Origin: Nitrospira moscoviensis
GTDB lineage: Bacteria > Nitrospirota > Nitrospiria > Nitrospirales > Nitrospiraceae
DNA: 64,000 bases
Reading direction: 5' to 3'
Assembly: GCF_001273775.1 (NCBI RefSeq)
Contig: NZ_CP011801.1
Span: forward strand, 186,001-250,000
Numbering within the stretch: position 1 is the first letter of the stretch; the number at the start of each line of letters is the position of its first letter. The notes beneath the pieces were generated by a model. The model was not told the DNA's origin and searched no databases. It saw only the letters and a program-made list of their open reading frames with translations. Made by a program: the position numbers and the translations under genes. This document shows positions 1 through 8,805 of this stretch, one piece after another.

Positions 1-1
1 A

Positions 2-907
2 TTAAAAGGCCGCCGGCGCATCGCGATGCAGTATTCGCCGCTCAACGCCGTGCCGTATGTCTCGCGGGTCGATGCCGGCACGGTGGAGCTCGTCAGAAGT
101 TTCGGCGCGGAGGTCGTCAGCTCGGCCGACCTGGTCCAGCGGTTCGAAGCGGTGTGGACGGAAGAACAGCGGGCGTCGCACGAGTATGCGACGGTCGCCC
201 TGCGGCGCATGGTCGACGAGGCGTTCGCCCACGTGGCGGCGTCCGTTCTGAAGGGACGGTCCCTCACCGAATACGATGTGCAGCAGTTCATCCTGGCAAG
301 AATCCACGATGCAGGGATGACGACCTCCAGCGCACCGATCGTCGCCATCGATGCGCACAGCGCGGACCCCCACTACGGACCGAGCGCCACCGATTCATCC
401 CCGATCGGCCGCGACTGTTTGGTGCTGATCGATCTGTGGGCGAAGCGGAGGGAATCCGGTTCGGTCTACGGAGATATCACCTGGACCGGCTACACGGCGG
501 GCCGCGTCCCGGACAAACAGCGGACGGTGTTCGCGGCGGTGCGGCGCGGGCGAGATGCGGCCTTGGCCTTTGTCCGTGAACGGGCGGACAACGGACGGCT
601 GCCGTTCGGTTGGGAAGTCGACGAGGTGTGCCGCAATGAAATCCGGCAAGCCGGCTACGGCGACTTCTTCGTGCATCGGACCGGTCATTCCATCGGAGAA
701 GAGGTGCACGGCAACGGAGCCAACATCGACAATTTGGAAACCCGGGACAGCCGCCGGCTCATGCGGCGCACCTGCTTTTCCATCGAGCCCGGCATCTACC
801 TGCCGGGGGAATTCGGGATCAGAAGCGAACTGGATGTGTATCTCGCAGATCGGGAGGCCTTGGTGTACGGGCAACCGCTCCAGACGGAGATCGTTCCCAT
901 CTTGTGA
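2..907 (+). CDS. M24 family metallopeptidase (Xaa-Pro aminopeptidase-like), 5' end cut by window edge
   Basis: The reading frame is open from base 2 and the first ATG is at 26, so the true N-terminus probably lies outside the window. The C-terminal pita-bread domain of the M24 family is recognisable. The expected five metal ligands can be placed: Asp in LIDLWAK, Asp in YGDITWTG, His in HRTGHSIGEEVHG, Glu in SIEPGIY and Glu in IRSELDV. Members use two divalent metals to cleave Xaa-Pro bonds or related peptides, usually in the cytoplasm. No ligand is missing, so an active enzyme is likely. Its exact substrate cannot be read from the sequence. A promoter for the next gene begins 13 bp after its stop. 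Confidence 0.85.
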   Translation, partial: LKGRRRIAMQYSPLNAVPYVSRVDAGTVELVRSFGAEVVSSADLVQRFEAVWTEEQRASHEYATVALRRMVDEAFAHVAASVLKGRSLTEYDVQQFILARIHDAGMTTSSAPIVAIDAHSADPHYGPSATDSSPIGRDCLVLIDLWAKRRESGSVYGDITWTGYTAGRVPDKQRTVFAAVRRGRDAALAFVRERADNGRLPFGWEVDEVCRNEIRQAGYGDFFVHRTGHSIGEEVHGNGANIDNLETRDSRRLMRRTCFSIEPGIYLPGEFGIRSELDVYLADREALVYGQPLQTEIVPIL

Positions 908-920
908 TGGCCGCGCTTTC

Positions 921-950
921 TTGACACCACCTTCTTGTGGCGGCTAGAGT
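921..950 (+). promoter_or_regulatory. sigma-70-type promoter of the tatA-like gene
   Basis: TTGACA at 921-926 and TAGAGT at 945-950 are separated by 18 bp. The start codon of the TatA-like gene lies 44 bp downstream. The same layout recurs at other sites in this window. Confidence 0.65.
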
Positions 951-994
951 CAACCCACTCACTGCCATCGATATTTTAAGCGAGAGGTGCCGGC

Positions 995-1813
995 ATGTTC
1001 GGGACGATGGGCATTTCGGAATTGATCATCATTCTAGCCATCGTGCTGATTATTTTCGGAGCCGGCCGGCTGCCGCAGATCGGCGAGGGGGTCGGCAAGG
1101 CCTTGAAGGGCTTCAAGAAGGAAGTCAACGAAGTTCCTCCTCCCGTCGCTACCCAGCAGGAGACGGCTCCTCCGCAACCGGTGCCAACTCAAGCGGCGGC
1201 TCCTTCTCCGCCGCAACCGGCCGCTCCGGCGACAGGGACGGCACCAAAACCAAACGTACCGTATGTACCGGGTCCGGAAATGACGCCGGGCACCACGGCC
1301 TCGCTGTTGTATAACATGGGCCCGCAGGGACCTCAGACCGCACCCAGGACTGCCGCTCCCTCCCCCGCGGCCACGCAGACTTCTGCGCCGGCGGGCGCAC
1401 AACCAGTGGTCTCCATGGAAGAACGCGCCGCTGCGCCGGCTCCCGTTTCGCGCGCCCAGTACCCACCCTTGCCGCCCGGCGCGCAGGCCAAGCCGGCGGC
1501 GAAACGGCCGTCGGCGATCGTGAACAAAGAGGCCGTCGCGCGGGTACAGGCGCAACAGGCCGCGCTCAAGGCGAAGGCCGCGCAGGCGCAAGGCGGAGGG
1601 ATTTCTCCGAACGACATGCAGAGTCTTGGAGAAGGCGTCGGCGATATGCTGCGGACCTTCCGCCAGGCGGTGACGGATGTGCGGAACAGCGTAGACCCGC
1701 AGATGCGGACCATTCAGGCTGAGATGGATGCCGCGCAAAAAGAGATCGAACAGTCTATCGAGGCGGCGAAGGAAATGCCGGTTGTGCAGGAAGAGCCGCC
1801 GAAACCTGCGTAA
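995..1813 (+). CDS. tatA: Twin-arginine translocase TatA/TatB-family subunit with long Pro/Ala-rich extension
   Basis: Tat pore or receptor subunit that helps export folded proteins. Residues 1-45 are textbook TatA/B: a short periplasmic start, a transmembrane helix, the hinge FGAGRLPQIG and an amphipathic helix ending in KGFKKEV. At 272 residues it is about three times a usual TatA. Residues 45-190 are Pro/Ala/Gln-rich and probably disordered. Residues 205-260 form a predicted helical, charged segment reminiscent of TatB tails. It could act as TatA, TatB or both; the FGAGRLP hinge favours TatA. No tatC is in the window. Tat substrates here (NxrA, the ABC binding protein, the class V aminotransferase) make its presence sensible. 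A promoter lies at 921-950. Confidence 0.88.
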   Translation: MFGTMGISELIIILAIVLIIFGAGRLPQIGEGVGKALKGFKKEVNEVPPPVATQQETAPPQPVPTQAAAPSPPQPAAPATGTAPKPNVPYVPGPEMTPGTTASLLYNMGPQGPQTAPRTAAPSPAATQTSAPAGAQPVVSMEERAAAPAPVSRAQYPPLPPGAQAKPAAKRPSAIVNKEAVARVQAQQAALKAKAAQAQGGGISPNDMQSLGEGVGDMLRTFRQAVTDVRNSVDPQMRTIQAEMDAAQKEIEQSIEAAKEMPVVQEEPPKPA

Positions 1814-1846
1814 TCTCCTCAGAGCGACCTTCTGACGAACTTCCGC

Positions 1847-2674
1847 ATGTCGCCGGCTCTCTTTGGATGCCTCCTCGCCTGCAGCTGCCTGCTGCTGGCC
1901 GGTTGCTATCGGGAGTCGGCGCCCTCTCCTGACACCGCTGTTCAGGTTCTGATGGAACTGATCCGTGACCGGGATGCCTCGGTGCGGCGCACCGCCGCGG
2001 AGGCCCTCGGCAAGATCGGTGATCCGGCGGCCGAACCGGCGCTCGTCCAAGCGCTCCATGATCCGGAGCCGGCGGTGCGGGAGGCGGCCGCGCGTAGTGT
2101 TGCCCGGCTGCCGTCCTTCGGCGAGGCAACGACCCATCAGCTCATCTCACTCTTGAAAGATCCGGAGCCGCCGGTTCGCCGCGCGGCGGCGATGGGATTG
2201 AGCGGGGCGGAGGAAAACAGCCGGCACGTCCGCGCGATCGGTGAGGTGTTGACCAGCCCCGATCCGGATTTCCGGCGATCGGCCTCCCATGCCCTCCTGT
2301 ATCTTGAGGACCCCCGGGGACTGGCGACCGGCGCGCTGTCGCAGGGGGCCAAGGATCCCGATCCGGCCGTACGGCAATGGGCCCTTGCCGCCCTGGCGGA
2401 AATCGGCGGGCAGAGCGCCGTGCCGGTGCTGATGGATCGGCTGCTGCATGATGCCGTGGAGGCGGTCCGCGTCGAGGCGGCCTATCGGCTCGGCTTTGTC
2501 GGAGATGAGTCGGTGGTCGATGAGTTGAAACGAGTCGTGGAGAAGGAAACGAGTGCGACGCTTACCGGATGGGTCGGGAAGACCGCTGCGTCCCTTACGA
2601 AGGCGTCCGGCTTTGATTCAGGGCTTCCACCAGATCCACCAGCAGAGCCTGGGCCTTCGCATCGATCTCCGTAA
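1847..2674 (+). CDS. HEAT-repeat lipoprotein
   Basis: 275 residues. A lipoprotein signal ends at lipobox LLAGC (Cys20), so the protein should be lipid-anchored on the periplasmic side. Residues 30-250 consist of HEAT/PBS-lyase-type helical repeats, seen as recurring patterns such as LGKIGDPAAEPALVQAL and ALAEIGGQSAVPVLMDRL. Such solenoids are protein-binding scaffolds; no catalytic motif is visible. The gene starts 33 bp after the tatA-like gene and may be cotranscribed. Its ribosome site is weak. Its 3' end overlaps the convergent PilZ gene by 80 bp. Partner unknown. Confidence 0.8.
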   Translation: MSPALFGCLLACSCLLLAGCYRESAPSPDTAVQVLMELIRDRDASVRRTAAEALGKIGDPAAEPALVQALHDPEPAVREAAARSVARLPSFGEATTHQLISLLKDPEPPVRRAAAMGLSGAEENSRHVRAIGEVLTSPDPDFRRSASHALLYLEDPRGLATGALSQGAKDPDPAVRQWALAALAEIGGQSAVPVLMDRLLHDAVEAVRVEAAYRLGFVGDESVVDELKRVVEKETSATLTGWVGKTAASLTKASGFDSGLPPDPPAEPGPSHRSP

Positions 2675-3113
2675 ACTGCACTCCCATACCGGGAAACAGG
2701 AGGTAGCGCTCGGGCTTGTTGCGCGTCCAGGCGACCTTGGCTTTGGCCTTCAATTTCTCCCACGGGCGATCGGGCAGGGCAAACTCCACGGCGAGCTCCG
2801 TCCCGGGAGCCAGCGGCATCCCGCTTTCAATGAAGAGGCCGCCTCCGCCGATGCCGCCGGTCAGGCTGTCGAACTGTTTGCCTTCGGGGGTCGTGTATCG
2901 CACCTTCACGGCCAGCGGCGCCCGCGGGTGCGTTCGACAATGGGCGAAGCGCCCGTCGTCGTCGCACGCCAACACGCGCTCGATAATGGCTCCCCAAGGC
3001 ATGGCGCCCAACAGCGCACCGGACGCATCGTGGACGAGGATTCGTTCGTGGTCCGTGTCGATGGTCAGTGATTTGCCTTGATGCCCTGCCGTGGAGGTTA
3101 CCGGAACTTTCAT
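2595..3113 (-). CDS. PilZ-domain-like protein (copy 2)
   Basis: 172 residues. The N-terminal 55 residues resemble those of the upstream paralogue; the PilZ-like barrel follows from about residue 58. The first cyclic-di-GMP motif is present as RTHPR (RxxxR). The second, normally (D/N)xSxxG, is replaced by a Gly-rich GGIGGGG followed by LFIES. Family knowledge says the Asp/Asn and Ser contact the nucleotide, so binding may be altered or lost. It lies 28 bp downstream of a 45-50% identical-looking paralogue in the same orientation, probably one operon. No membrane segment or output domain is visible. Confidence 0.75.
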   Translation of the reverse strand: MKVPVTSTAGHQGKSLTIDTDHERILVHDASGALLGAMPWGAIIERVLACDDDGRFAHCRTHPRAPLAVKVRYTTPEGKQFDSLTGGIGGGGLFIESGMPLAPGTELAVEFALPDRPWEKLKAKAKVAWTRNKPERYLLFPGMGVQFTEIDAKAQALLVDLVEALNQSRTPS

Positions 3114-3141
3114 ACCCAGTCCTGTCGTGAGCTGACGCCGT

Positions 3142-3660
3142 TCAAGCCGCTCGGCCGGTTCCCTGCACCATTTTGACCAATTTCAAAATGCGATCCCTGG
3201 TATCGGGGTTGATGTCGGAGAAGCGCACGCCCATGCCGGGGCTGAACGTGTATTGATCCGCTTTCGGACAGACCCACGCGACGACGCCTTTGGCCGGAAG
3301 CCATTCGGACGGCTGCTCCGGCAGCGAGAATTCCATCGCGAGCTTCGTCCCGACCGGCAGGGGCGCCTGGCTTTCGATAAAGAGGCCGCCGCCGCCGATG
3401 CCTCCCGCCCGGCTTTCGAAGCGCTGCCCCTCCGGGGTGTTGTAGCGGACCTTGAAGGCCAGCGAAATGCGGGGCTCTGACCGCACTTCTTTCTGCACCG
3501 GCGGCTTACGGTACGCGAGGATTTGGTCGATCACAAAATCCCACGATAGGCTCCCGATCGGCTCCCCGTTAATGCCCATCAAGGTGACGACTTCGCGGGC
3601 CGCGTCAAGCTCCAGGACTTTCCCCTTGTGGCGCAGACTGGACGAAACCGGATATTTCAC
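3142..3660 (-). CDS. PilZ-domain-like protein (copy 1)
   Basis: 172 residues, the same length as the neighbour at 2595-3113 and alignable along its whole length: both start MK-PV, both have RxxxR (here RSEPR), GGIGGGGLFIES and FSPGMGVRF or its equivalent near the end. This is a tandem duplication. The barrel resembles the PilZ subgroup common in delta-proteobacteria. The Gly-rich second motif lacks the canonical Asp/Asn and Ser. A ribosome site (GGGAGGG) precedes the ATG and a promoter sits at 3689-3716. The role is likely regulatory or adaptor; the target is unknown. Confidence 0.75.
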   Translation of the reverse strand: MKYPVSSSLRHKGKVLELDAAREVVTLMGINGEPIGSLSWDFVIDQILAYRKPPVQKEVRSEPRISLAFKVRYNTPEGQRFESRAGGIGGGGLFIESQAPLPVGTKLAMEFSLPEQPSEWLPAKGVVAWVCPKADQYTFSPGMGVRFSDINPDTRDRILKLVKMVQGTGRAA

Positions 3661-3688
3661 GGAGCCCTCCCTTCACCGGTATGCCGCC

Positions 3689-3716
3689 AGTATAGCTCAG
3701 TATGCAGACTTGTCGA
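3689..3716 (-). promoter_or_regulatory. Candidate promoter of the PilZ pair
   Basis: Reading the minus strand, TCGACA (3716-3711) and TATACT (3694-3689) are 16 bp apart, about 30 bp ahead of the PilZ copy 1 start. The -10 box is good and the -35 box is moderate. Confidence 0.4.
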
Positions 3717-3790
3717 GCAAAGCCTCGACTTTTGCAGAACACGCCGGAGGGAATCGATGCGAAGGGGGCGTCGACCTCGGGAGGACTGCC

Positions 3791-3827
3791 GGCCCGCGCA
3801 GCCGCTCGAAAAGCGGCCGCGCGGGCC
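3791..3827 (-). terminator. Large GC-rich hairpin after clpX
   Basis: GGCCCGCGC (3791-3799) pairs with GCGCGGGCC (3819-3827), with an inner stem CCGCT/AGCGG around a CGAAA loop. It starts 9 bp after the clpX stop. There is no U-run, so it may be a stabilising or Rho-assisted end rather than a classic terminator. Confidence 0.55.
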
Positions 3828-3835
3828 TCAGCGAA

Positions 3836-5092
3836 TTACGCGCTCTTGGCGTCTTTGTCCTGTTCGAAGATGCGGATCGGCGGGTTTTTGCCCGCGATCG
3901 CGTCTTCGGTGATGACCACTTCCTTGATCTGTTTCTGCGAGGGCGCGTCGTACATGACGTCCAGCATGACTTCTTCCAGAATCGCCCGCAGCCCGCGCGC
4001 GCCGGTTTTTTGCGCGTAGGCCTTCCGCGCGACCGCGCCCAACGCCCCGTCGGTGAATTTCAGCTTCACCTTCTCGAACGACAGCAGCTTCTCGTACTGC
4101 TTGGTCAAGGCGTTCCTCGGCTCCGTCAGGATGCGGATCAGGGCCCGCTCGTCCAATTCTTCCAGCGTCGCCACCACGGGCAGCCGTCCCACGAACTCCG
4201 GAATGAGACCGTACTTGAGGAAGTCCTCCGGCTGCACTTTCGCCAGCAGATCCCCCAGGCGCACTTCGCTCTTGCCGCGCACTTCCGCGCCGAATCCCAT
4301 CGATTTGCGGTTGAGCCGCTGCTCGATGGTCTGGTCCAGGCCGACAAACGCGCCCCCGCAGATGAACAGGATGTTGCTCGTGTTGACCTGGATGAATTCC
4401 TGGTGCGGGTGTTTGCGCCCGCCTTGCGGCGGAACGTTCGCCACGGTGCCTTCGATCAGTTTCAGAAGCGCCTGTTGCACGCCTTCGCCCGAAACGTCGC
4501 GGGTGATCGACGGGCTGTCGCTCTTCCGGCTGATCTTGTCGATCTCGTCGATGTAGACGATGCCGCGCTCCGCCCGCTCCACGTCGTAATCCGCCGCCTG
4601 CAGCAGCTTGAGGATGATGTTTTCGACGTCTTCGCCGACGTAGCCGGCTTCGGTGAGCGTGGTCGCGTCGGCGAGCGTGAAGGGCACGTCGAGATACTTG
4701 GCGAGCGTCTGGGCCAGGAGCGTCTTCCCCGTCCCGGTCGGGCCGACCATCAGAATGTTGCCCTTTTGGAGCTCGATGTCGTCGACTTCTTTTTCCTTGG
4801 AGGAAATCCGCTTGTAATGGTTGTGCACCGCCACGGAGAGAATCCGCTTGGCGCGCTCCTGGCCCACGACGTACTGGTCCAGGTGGTGCTTGATCTCGGC
4901 CGGCTTTTTCAGTCTCGACGAGATCTCCTCCTTGGCCTCTTCCCAATCCTCGGCGATGATGTCGTTGCAAAGGTTGACGCACTCGTCGCAGATGTAGACC
5001 GTCGGTCCCGCGATCAGCTTCCGGACTTCATCCCGGCTTTTTCCGCAGAACGAACACCGCAAATGTCGGTCCATCTTCTCCTGCTTGGCCAT
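3836..5092 (-). CDS. clpX: ATP-dependent Clp protease ATP-binding subunit ClpX
   Basis: Unfoldase that recognises tagged proteins and feeds them to ClpP. 418 residues from the chosen ATG at 5092, which follows a strong GGAGGAGG site; the open frame runs further upstream but without homology. The N-terminal zinc-binding domain has Cys13, Cys16, Cys35 and Cys38. Walker A is GPTGTGKT at about 117-124 and Walker B is [10 protein letters not shown]. The RNRKSMGFG region carries the pore and IGF-like loop area. It lies 13 bp downstream of clpP in the order tig - clpP - clpX, which is conserved widely in bacteria. The length is normal and no key residue is missing. Confidence 0.97.
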   Translation of the reverse strand: MAKQEKMDRHLRCSFCGKSRDEVRKLIAGPTVYICDECVNLCNDIIAEDWEEAKEEISSRLKKPAEIKHHLDQYVVGQERAKRILSVAVHNHYKRISSKEKEVDDIELQKGNILMVGPTGTGKTLLAQTLAKYLDVPFTLADATTLTEAGYVGEDVENIILKLLQAADYDVERAERGIVYIDEIDKISRKSDSPSITRDVSGEGVQQALLKLIEGTVANVPPQGGRKHPHQEFIQVNTSNILFICGGAFVGLDQTIEQRLNRKSMGFGAEVRGKSEVRLGDLLAKVQPEDFLKYGLIPEFVGRLPVVATLEELDERALIRILTEPRNALTKQYEKLLSFEKVKLKFTDGALGAVARKAYAQKTGARGLRAILEEVMLDVMYDAPSQKQIKEVVITEDAIAGKNPPIRIFEQDKDAKSA

Positions 5093-5105
5093 GCCTCCTC
5101 CTGTG

Positions 5106-5738
5106 TTACTTTTTGGCCGCGTCTTTTCCGTCGCCGGACTCCGCCGGCTTGACCATTTTCGGTGGTCGTGTGATGACCTCGTCAATAAGGCCGTACCGTT
5201 TCGCCTCTTCGCCGGACATGAAGTAGTCGCGTTCGGTGTCGTGCGCGATCTTCTCGATCGATTGTCCGGTGTGTTTCGCCAGGATCTCGTTCAGCCGCTC
5301 GCGGATCTTCAGGATCTCCCGGGCATGGATGTCGATCTCCGTGGCCTGGCCCTGAAAGCCGCCCAGCGGTTGGTGAATCATCACGCGGGCGTTCGGCAGG
5401 GCAAAGCGTTTGCCTTTCGTGCCGGCCGTGAGCAGCAGCGCGCCCATGCTGGCGGCCTGGCCCAGGCAGATCGTGTTGATCGGCGGCTTCACGTACTGCA
5501 TCGTGTCGTAAATTCCCAGGCCGGCGGTGACGCTGCCGCCCGGCGAATTGACGTAGAGATTGATGTCTTTTTCCGGATCTTCCGCTTCGAGGAACAGCAG
5601 TTGCGCAATGATGAGGTTGGCAAACACGTCATCGATCGGCGCGCCCAAGAAAATGATCCGATCCTTGAGCAGGCGCGAATAGATGTCGTAGGCGCGTTCG
5701 CCTCGATTGGTTTGTTCCACTACGATCGGCACCAGCAT
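5106..5738 (-). CDS. clpP: ATP-dependent Clp protease proteolytic subunit ClpP
   Basis: Serine peptidase that forms the double-ring chamber working with ClpX. 210 residues. The catalytic triad is visible as Ser98 (GQAASMGA), His122 (MIHQPLGG) and Asp171 (TERDYF). The N-terminus starts [10 protein letters not shown] with little propeptide. A site AAAGGA lies 10 bp before the ATG. The C-terminus ends in a Lys/Asp tail. The gene sits between tig and clpX on the same strand, so coordinated expression is likely. Confidence 0.97.
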   Translation of the reverse strand: MLVPIVVEQTNRGERAYDIYSRLLKDRIIFLGAPIDDVFANLIIAQLLFLEAEDPEKDINLYVNSPGGSVTAGLGIYDTMQYVKPPINTICLGQAASMGALLLTAGTKGKRFALPNARVMIHQPLGGFQGQATEIDIHAREILKIRERLNEILAKHTGQSIEKIAHDTERDYFMSGEEAKRYGLIDEVITRPPKMVKPAESGDGKDAAKK

Positions 5739-5797
5739 GTCGTCAAATCCTTTCCGTGACGGCTGCGGCGGCCTTTGGGGCGGGCCGCCTTCCGCCC

Positions 5798-7120
5798 CTA
5801 TCCTTGAATCACCGCATGGCGGTAGACGAAGTCCAACGCTTTGTCGGCCAGAATTCGTGCCCGCAGCTCCTCGATGGAATCCTGGCCCCCCGCTTGAATC
5901 ATCTTCACGAGGTCGGCCATCGGGAGCCGAAGCTCCGTGGCGAGCCGCGACACCTCGTTGTTCAAATCCTCCTGGCTGACCGAGAGCCCCTCCTTCTCGG
6001 CGATCGCTTCGAGAATCAAGCCGATTTTGACCCGCCGATTGGCCTCGTCCCGGTGCTCCTCACGGATCTTTCTGATCTCCTCCGCTTCCACGGCGGGCGA
6101 GAGATCGGTGGCTTTGCCGCGCTGCCGTTCCTGCAGCTTTTGCCGCACGATGGCGTCGAGCTCCCGCTGAACGAGCGTCTCGGGAAGGTCGAAGTGATGC
6201 GTCTCGGCGAGACGCTTGAGGATCGTGTCTTTGTAGGACTCTTCGATGTCCTTCTTCAGGGCCTTTTCCATCTCGGCGCGCAGCTTGTCCTTGATCTCCT
6301 GCAGCGATGTATAGGGCCCGCAGTCTTTCGCAAATTCATCGTCGAGGGCCGGCAGAATCTTGCGCTTCACGCCTTTGACGGCGAGGCGGAACGTGACCGT
6401 CTTTCCGGCGACGCGCTGATCGGGGTGGCTGGCCGGATAGGCCTGTGGAATTTCGACGATCTCTCCTTCCGTCTTGCCGATCAAGTGGGCGTCGACGTCG
6501 ATCCCCAGAATGGCGGCTTTCGATCCGATTCGATGGAGCTGGCCTTCCTTGGCGGTGCCTTCGAGCGGCGCGCCTTCCAAGAATCCTTCCATATCGACGA
6601 CGGCGTAGTCCCCCTCCGCCAAAGCGGTGCCGGCCGGTGCGGCGTCGAGCCGCGCCTGTTGCTCGCGCAGGACCTCCAACGCGCGGTCCACCTGTTCGTC
6701 GGCCACCGTGCGTTTGTCGGGCTTGAGCGAGATGGGGTTCGGCGCCTTGTAATCGCGGAGCTCGATTTTCGGCTTGATCTCCACCGTGGCGGTGAAGGTG
6801 AACGGCGAATCTTTTTTGATTTTCACCCGCTCCAGCGGCGGGATTTCGACGAGCACCGGGTTGATGCCGGCTTGTTTGATGGCCCGATCATAGAAATCCG
6901 GCACCAGGCTCCGGATCACATCTTCTTCCACCGCTTTCGCATAGCGCTGCTCGAGAATGGCCCGCGGCGCTTTGCCCGGACGAAAGCCGGGGACCTGCAC
7001 CTGGCGATTGAGCTCGGTATAGGCCCGTGAAAACCGTTGCGTCACCTCCTCGGCCGGCACTTCGATCTTCAGCGCCCGCTTCATCGGGCCGAGCTCGGTG
7101 ACCTCCAGATTCATCGTCAT
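5798..7120 (-). CDS. tig: Trigger factor, ribosome-associated chaperone
   Basis: Binds nascent chains at the ribosome exit tunnel and has peptidyl-prolyl isomerase activity. 440 residues from ATG 7120 (starts [10 protein letters not shown]), preceded by AAGGA; the open frame runs back into tRNA-Leu and that part is rejected. The N-terminal ribosome-binding signature is present ([18 protein letters not shown], residues about 35-55). An FKBP-like middle domain and a long helical C-terminal domain follow. It is the first protein gene of the tig - clpP - clpX run and lies 53 bp downstream of tRNA-Leu, possibly sharing its promoter. Confidence 0.95.
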   Translation of the reverse strand: MTMNLEVTELGPMKRALKIEVPAEEVTQRFSRAYTELNRQVQVPGFRPGKAPRAILEQRYAKAVEEDVIRSLVPDFYDRAIKQAGINPVLVEIPPLERVKIKKDSPFTFTATVEIKPKIELRDYKAPNPISLKPDKRTVADEQVDRALEVLREQQARLDAAPAGTALAEGDYAVVDMEGFLEGAPLEGTAKEGQLHRIGSKAAILGIDVDAHLIGKTEGEIVEIPQAYPASHPDQRVAGKTVTFRLAVKGVKRKILPALDDEFAKDCGPYTSLQEIKDKLRAEMEKALKKDIEESYKDTILKRLAETHHFDLPETLVQRELDAIVRQKLQERQRGKATDLSPAVEAEEIRKIREEHRDEANRRVKIGLILEAIAEKEGLSVSQEDLNNEVSRLATELRLPMADLVKMIQAGGQDSIEELRARILADKALDFVYRHAVIQG

Positions 7121-7173
7121 AGATCCTTGTCCTTTACCCTGTGGCCGGCATCCCGGCGACGGTATCGTGGTGG

Positions 7174-7256
7174 TGGTGCGAGAGGGGGGACTTGAACCCC
7201 CACGGTTACCCACGAGATCCTAAGTCTCGCGCGTCTGCCAGTTCCGCCACTCTCGC
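7174..7256 (-). tRNA. tRNA-Leu (anticodon UAG)
   Basis: A complete cloverleaf can be folded on the minus strand. The acceptor arm is GCGAGAG/CTCTCGC with discriminator A and an encoded CCA. The anticodon stem CGAGA/TCTCG encloses the loop CTTAGGA, giving anticodon UAG (codon CUA). The T arm is GGGGG-TTCAAGT-CCCCC. A variable arm is present, as expected for class II tRNA. A promoter lies at 7328-7356. Confidence 0.95.
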
Positions 7257-7327
7257 ACGGTGGGGATGTCCGCGGGGCTGTCGTGGTAGTGCCTGAGACA
7301 GCAAAAACACGCGATGTTGTACAGCTT

Positions 7328-7356
7328 TTGTACCGTCGGGAGTATCCAAGTGTCAA
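7328..7356 (-). promoter_or_regulatory. Promoter of tRNA-Leu / tig run
   Basis: On the minus strand TTGACA (7356-7351) is followed after 17 bp by GTACAA (7333-7328), about 72 bp ahead of the tRNA. The rest of the 337-bp gap 7257-7593 holds no gene I can support. Confidence 0.5.
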
Positions 7357-7477
7357 CCCATACGACTGGTGGGTTTTGGTGCCAGCGACGCGGACGGCGC
7401 GCAGGTATTTCTTCTGGAGGAGGAGGGCGGATCTACGCGGGAGGAACCTGGGGCATGAGGTTTGCGGGTGGACGAGG

Positions 7478-7483
7478 TATAAT
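7478..7483 (+). promoter_or_regulatory. Possible -10 box of the secreted HEAT gene
   Basis: A perfect TATAAT lies 110 bp before the start codon at 7594. No convincing -35 box sits 16-18 bp upstream, so it may be activator-dependent or coincidental. Confidence 0.25.
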
Positions 7484-7593
7484 GCCTACACATCTGTAAG
7501 AACTGGGTATGAGTCCTCTCACGATCCGGATTCATCCTCCCGTTCCGTTTATTCCTTTATGCGCGGTACGCCTTTCGTGAAGGAGGTGTGTAT

Positions 7594-8673
7594 ATGCGAC
7601 AGCTATCCAAGCTGCTTGTCGTGATCCCCGCCGTCATGGGGATATGGGTCAACGCCGCTTCCGCCTACCGGGAATACTTCACGCCCGAACAAAAGACACA
7701 ACTCGCCAAGATCCAGACGGTGCTCGTGGATGCGATCGCGTTGACCGACAAAGGCTCCGTCGATGCCGGCCCTCTCGCCGAAGTCGCCGCCCGCCGCCTC
7801 GGTGAATTGGGATACACCGTCGTGCAAGACAGCGGGAAGCCTCACGACGTCGTGTTTCGGGTGAAGTGCGAGCAACGTAAGACCTGGGAGGGCACGACGG
7901 CTTCCGGCGGCGACGCCGATCTGCCCGACGCCCCGTCCCGGCTCTGGAAAGGACCGGCGTGCCAGTTGACCTATCTGTTGGGCGGGATGAAGATCAAATG
8001 GCAAAAAGAAGTGCGCACCGATTTCGAGGACGCCGCCGCGGCCGCGCAAGCGGCGCAAGCCGGCGAGCCCGGTCCGTTCGCCATGGCAAAACTGAAAGAC
8101 GTGCTGGAGAAGTACGAATTCCCGCTCCTGCTCACGGCCGAATGGGGGCAACCGGACCGCTTGCTGAAATTGCTCGACGCGCCGAATACGAGTCAGTCCC
8201 GCAAGATCAAGATCATGTCGCTCTTGGGCGAAATGCAGGCCGATGAAGCGCTGCCCAAGTTGAAAGAGGCGCTGAAAGATCGCGACCTGGCGAAACAGGC
8301 GCTGGTGGCGATGGGCAACCTCGGCAAAGACGGCATTCCCCTTCTCGTGGACATGATGAACACCGCGCCGCAAGTCGAAGTCCAGGCAGCGGCCGCCAAG
8401 GGGCTCGGGCAAATCGGCGGCATCCACGGCGATGCCTCGGTCGTTCTGCCGTTGCTCGCGAAATTGAACGACCCGAAAACCGACTGGGCCGTATTGACCG
8501 AGGTCGCCTGGGCGCTCGGGAAAATCCCCGATAAGCGGTCGATCCAGCCGCTCTACGACATCGACAAGAAGCTGCAAGCCATCCGCGACCCCGAGAACGT
8601 CCAATTGAAGAAGCTGAAAGAAGCCGTGTTCTGGGCCATCAAACAGTGCGATACATGGGATCAATACAGCTAG
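7594..8673 (+). CDS. Secreted HEAT-repeat protein
   Basis: 359 residues. The start at 7594 is set by AGGAGG at 7581-7586; an in-frame GTG at 7588 is too close to the site. A Sec signal peptide of about 24 residues ends ASA. The middle region (residues 30-170) resembles no family I can name. The C-terminal part (about 190-340) has HEAT repeats, e.g. LLGEMQADEALPKLKEAL and GLGQIGG. Export to the periplasm plus a helical solenoid suggests a binding or scaffold role. It is a second HEAT protein in this window (compare 1847-2674) but the two do not look like recent duplicates. Confidence 0.75.
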   Translation: MRQLSKLLVVIPAVMGIWVNAASAYREYFTPEQKTQLAKIQTVLVDAIALTDKGSVDAGPLAEVAARRLGELGYTVVQDSGKPHDVVFRVKCEQRKTWEGTTASGGDADLPDAPSRLWKGPACQLTYLLGGMKIKWQKEVRTDFEDAAAAAQAAQAGEPGPFAMAKLKDVLEKYEFPLLLTAEWGQPDRLLKLLDAPNTSQSRKIKIMSLLGEMQADEALPKLKEALKDRDLAKQALVAMGNLGKDGIPLLVDMMNTAPQVEVQAAAAKGLGQIGGIHGDASVVLPLLAKLNDPKTDWAVLTEVAWALGKIPDKRSIQPLYDIDKKLQAIRDPENVQLKKLKEAVFWAIKQCDTWDQYS

Positions 8674-8680
8674 CCGTCGG

Positions 8681-8709
8681 TTGACATTCCTTCTCCTCCC
8701 TCCTATCGT
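8681..8709 (+). promoter_or_regulatory. sigma-70-type promoter of the Tat-exported binding protein
   Basis: TTGACA (8681-8686) and TATCGT (8704-8709) are 17 bp apart. The start codon follows about 96 bp later, so the message has a long 5' leader containing the hairpin at 8710-8739. Confidence 0.6.
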
Positions 8710-8739
8710 GCTCCGAGCCGGCCATCACCGGCTCGGAGC
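8710..8739 (+). repeat. Perfect 12-bp hairpin in the 5' leader
   Basis: GCTCCGAGCCGG (8710-8721) pairs perfectly with 8728-8739 around the loop CCATCA. It begins right at the expected transcription start of the downstream gene. It has no U-run, so it looks more like a 5'-end stabiliser than a terminator of the upstream HEAT gene; either is possible. Confidence 0.5.
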
Positions 8740-8805
8740 CGCCCGTGTCAGCATCAAATGATGATCAGGCGCATGGGTATCGCCGGTCGACCACAGGAGG
8801 TAGGT

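Noticed and set aside
3452..5152. 566-codon open frame antisense to clpX
   Set aside because: Shadow frame; the composition mirrors ClpX codons and no motif is present.
5756..7030. 424-codon open frame antisense to tig
   Set aside because: Shadow; trigger factor motifs are on the minus strand.
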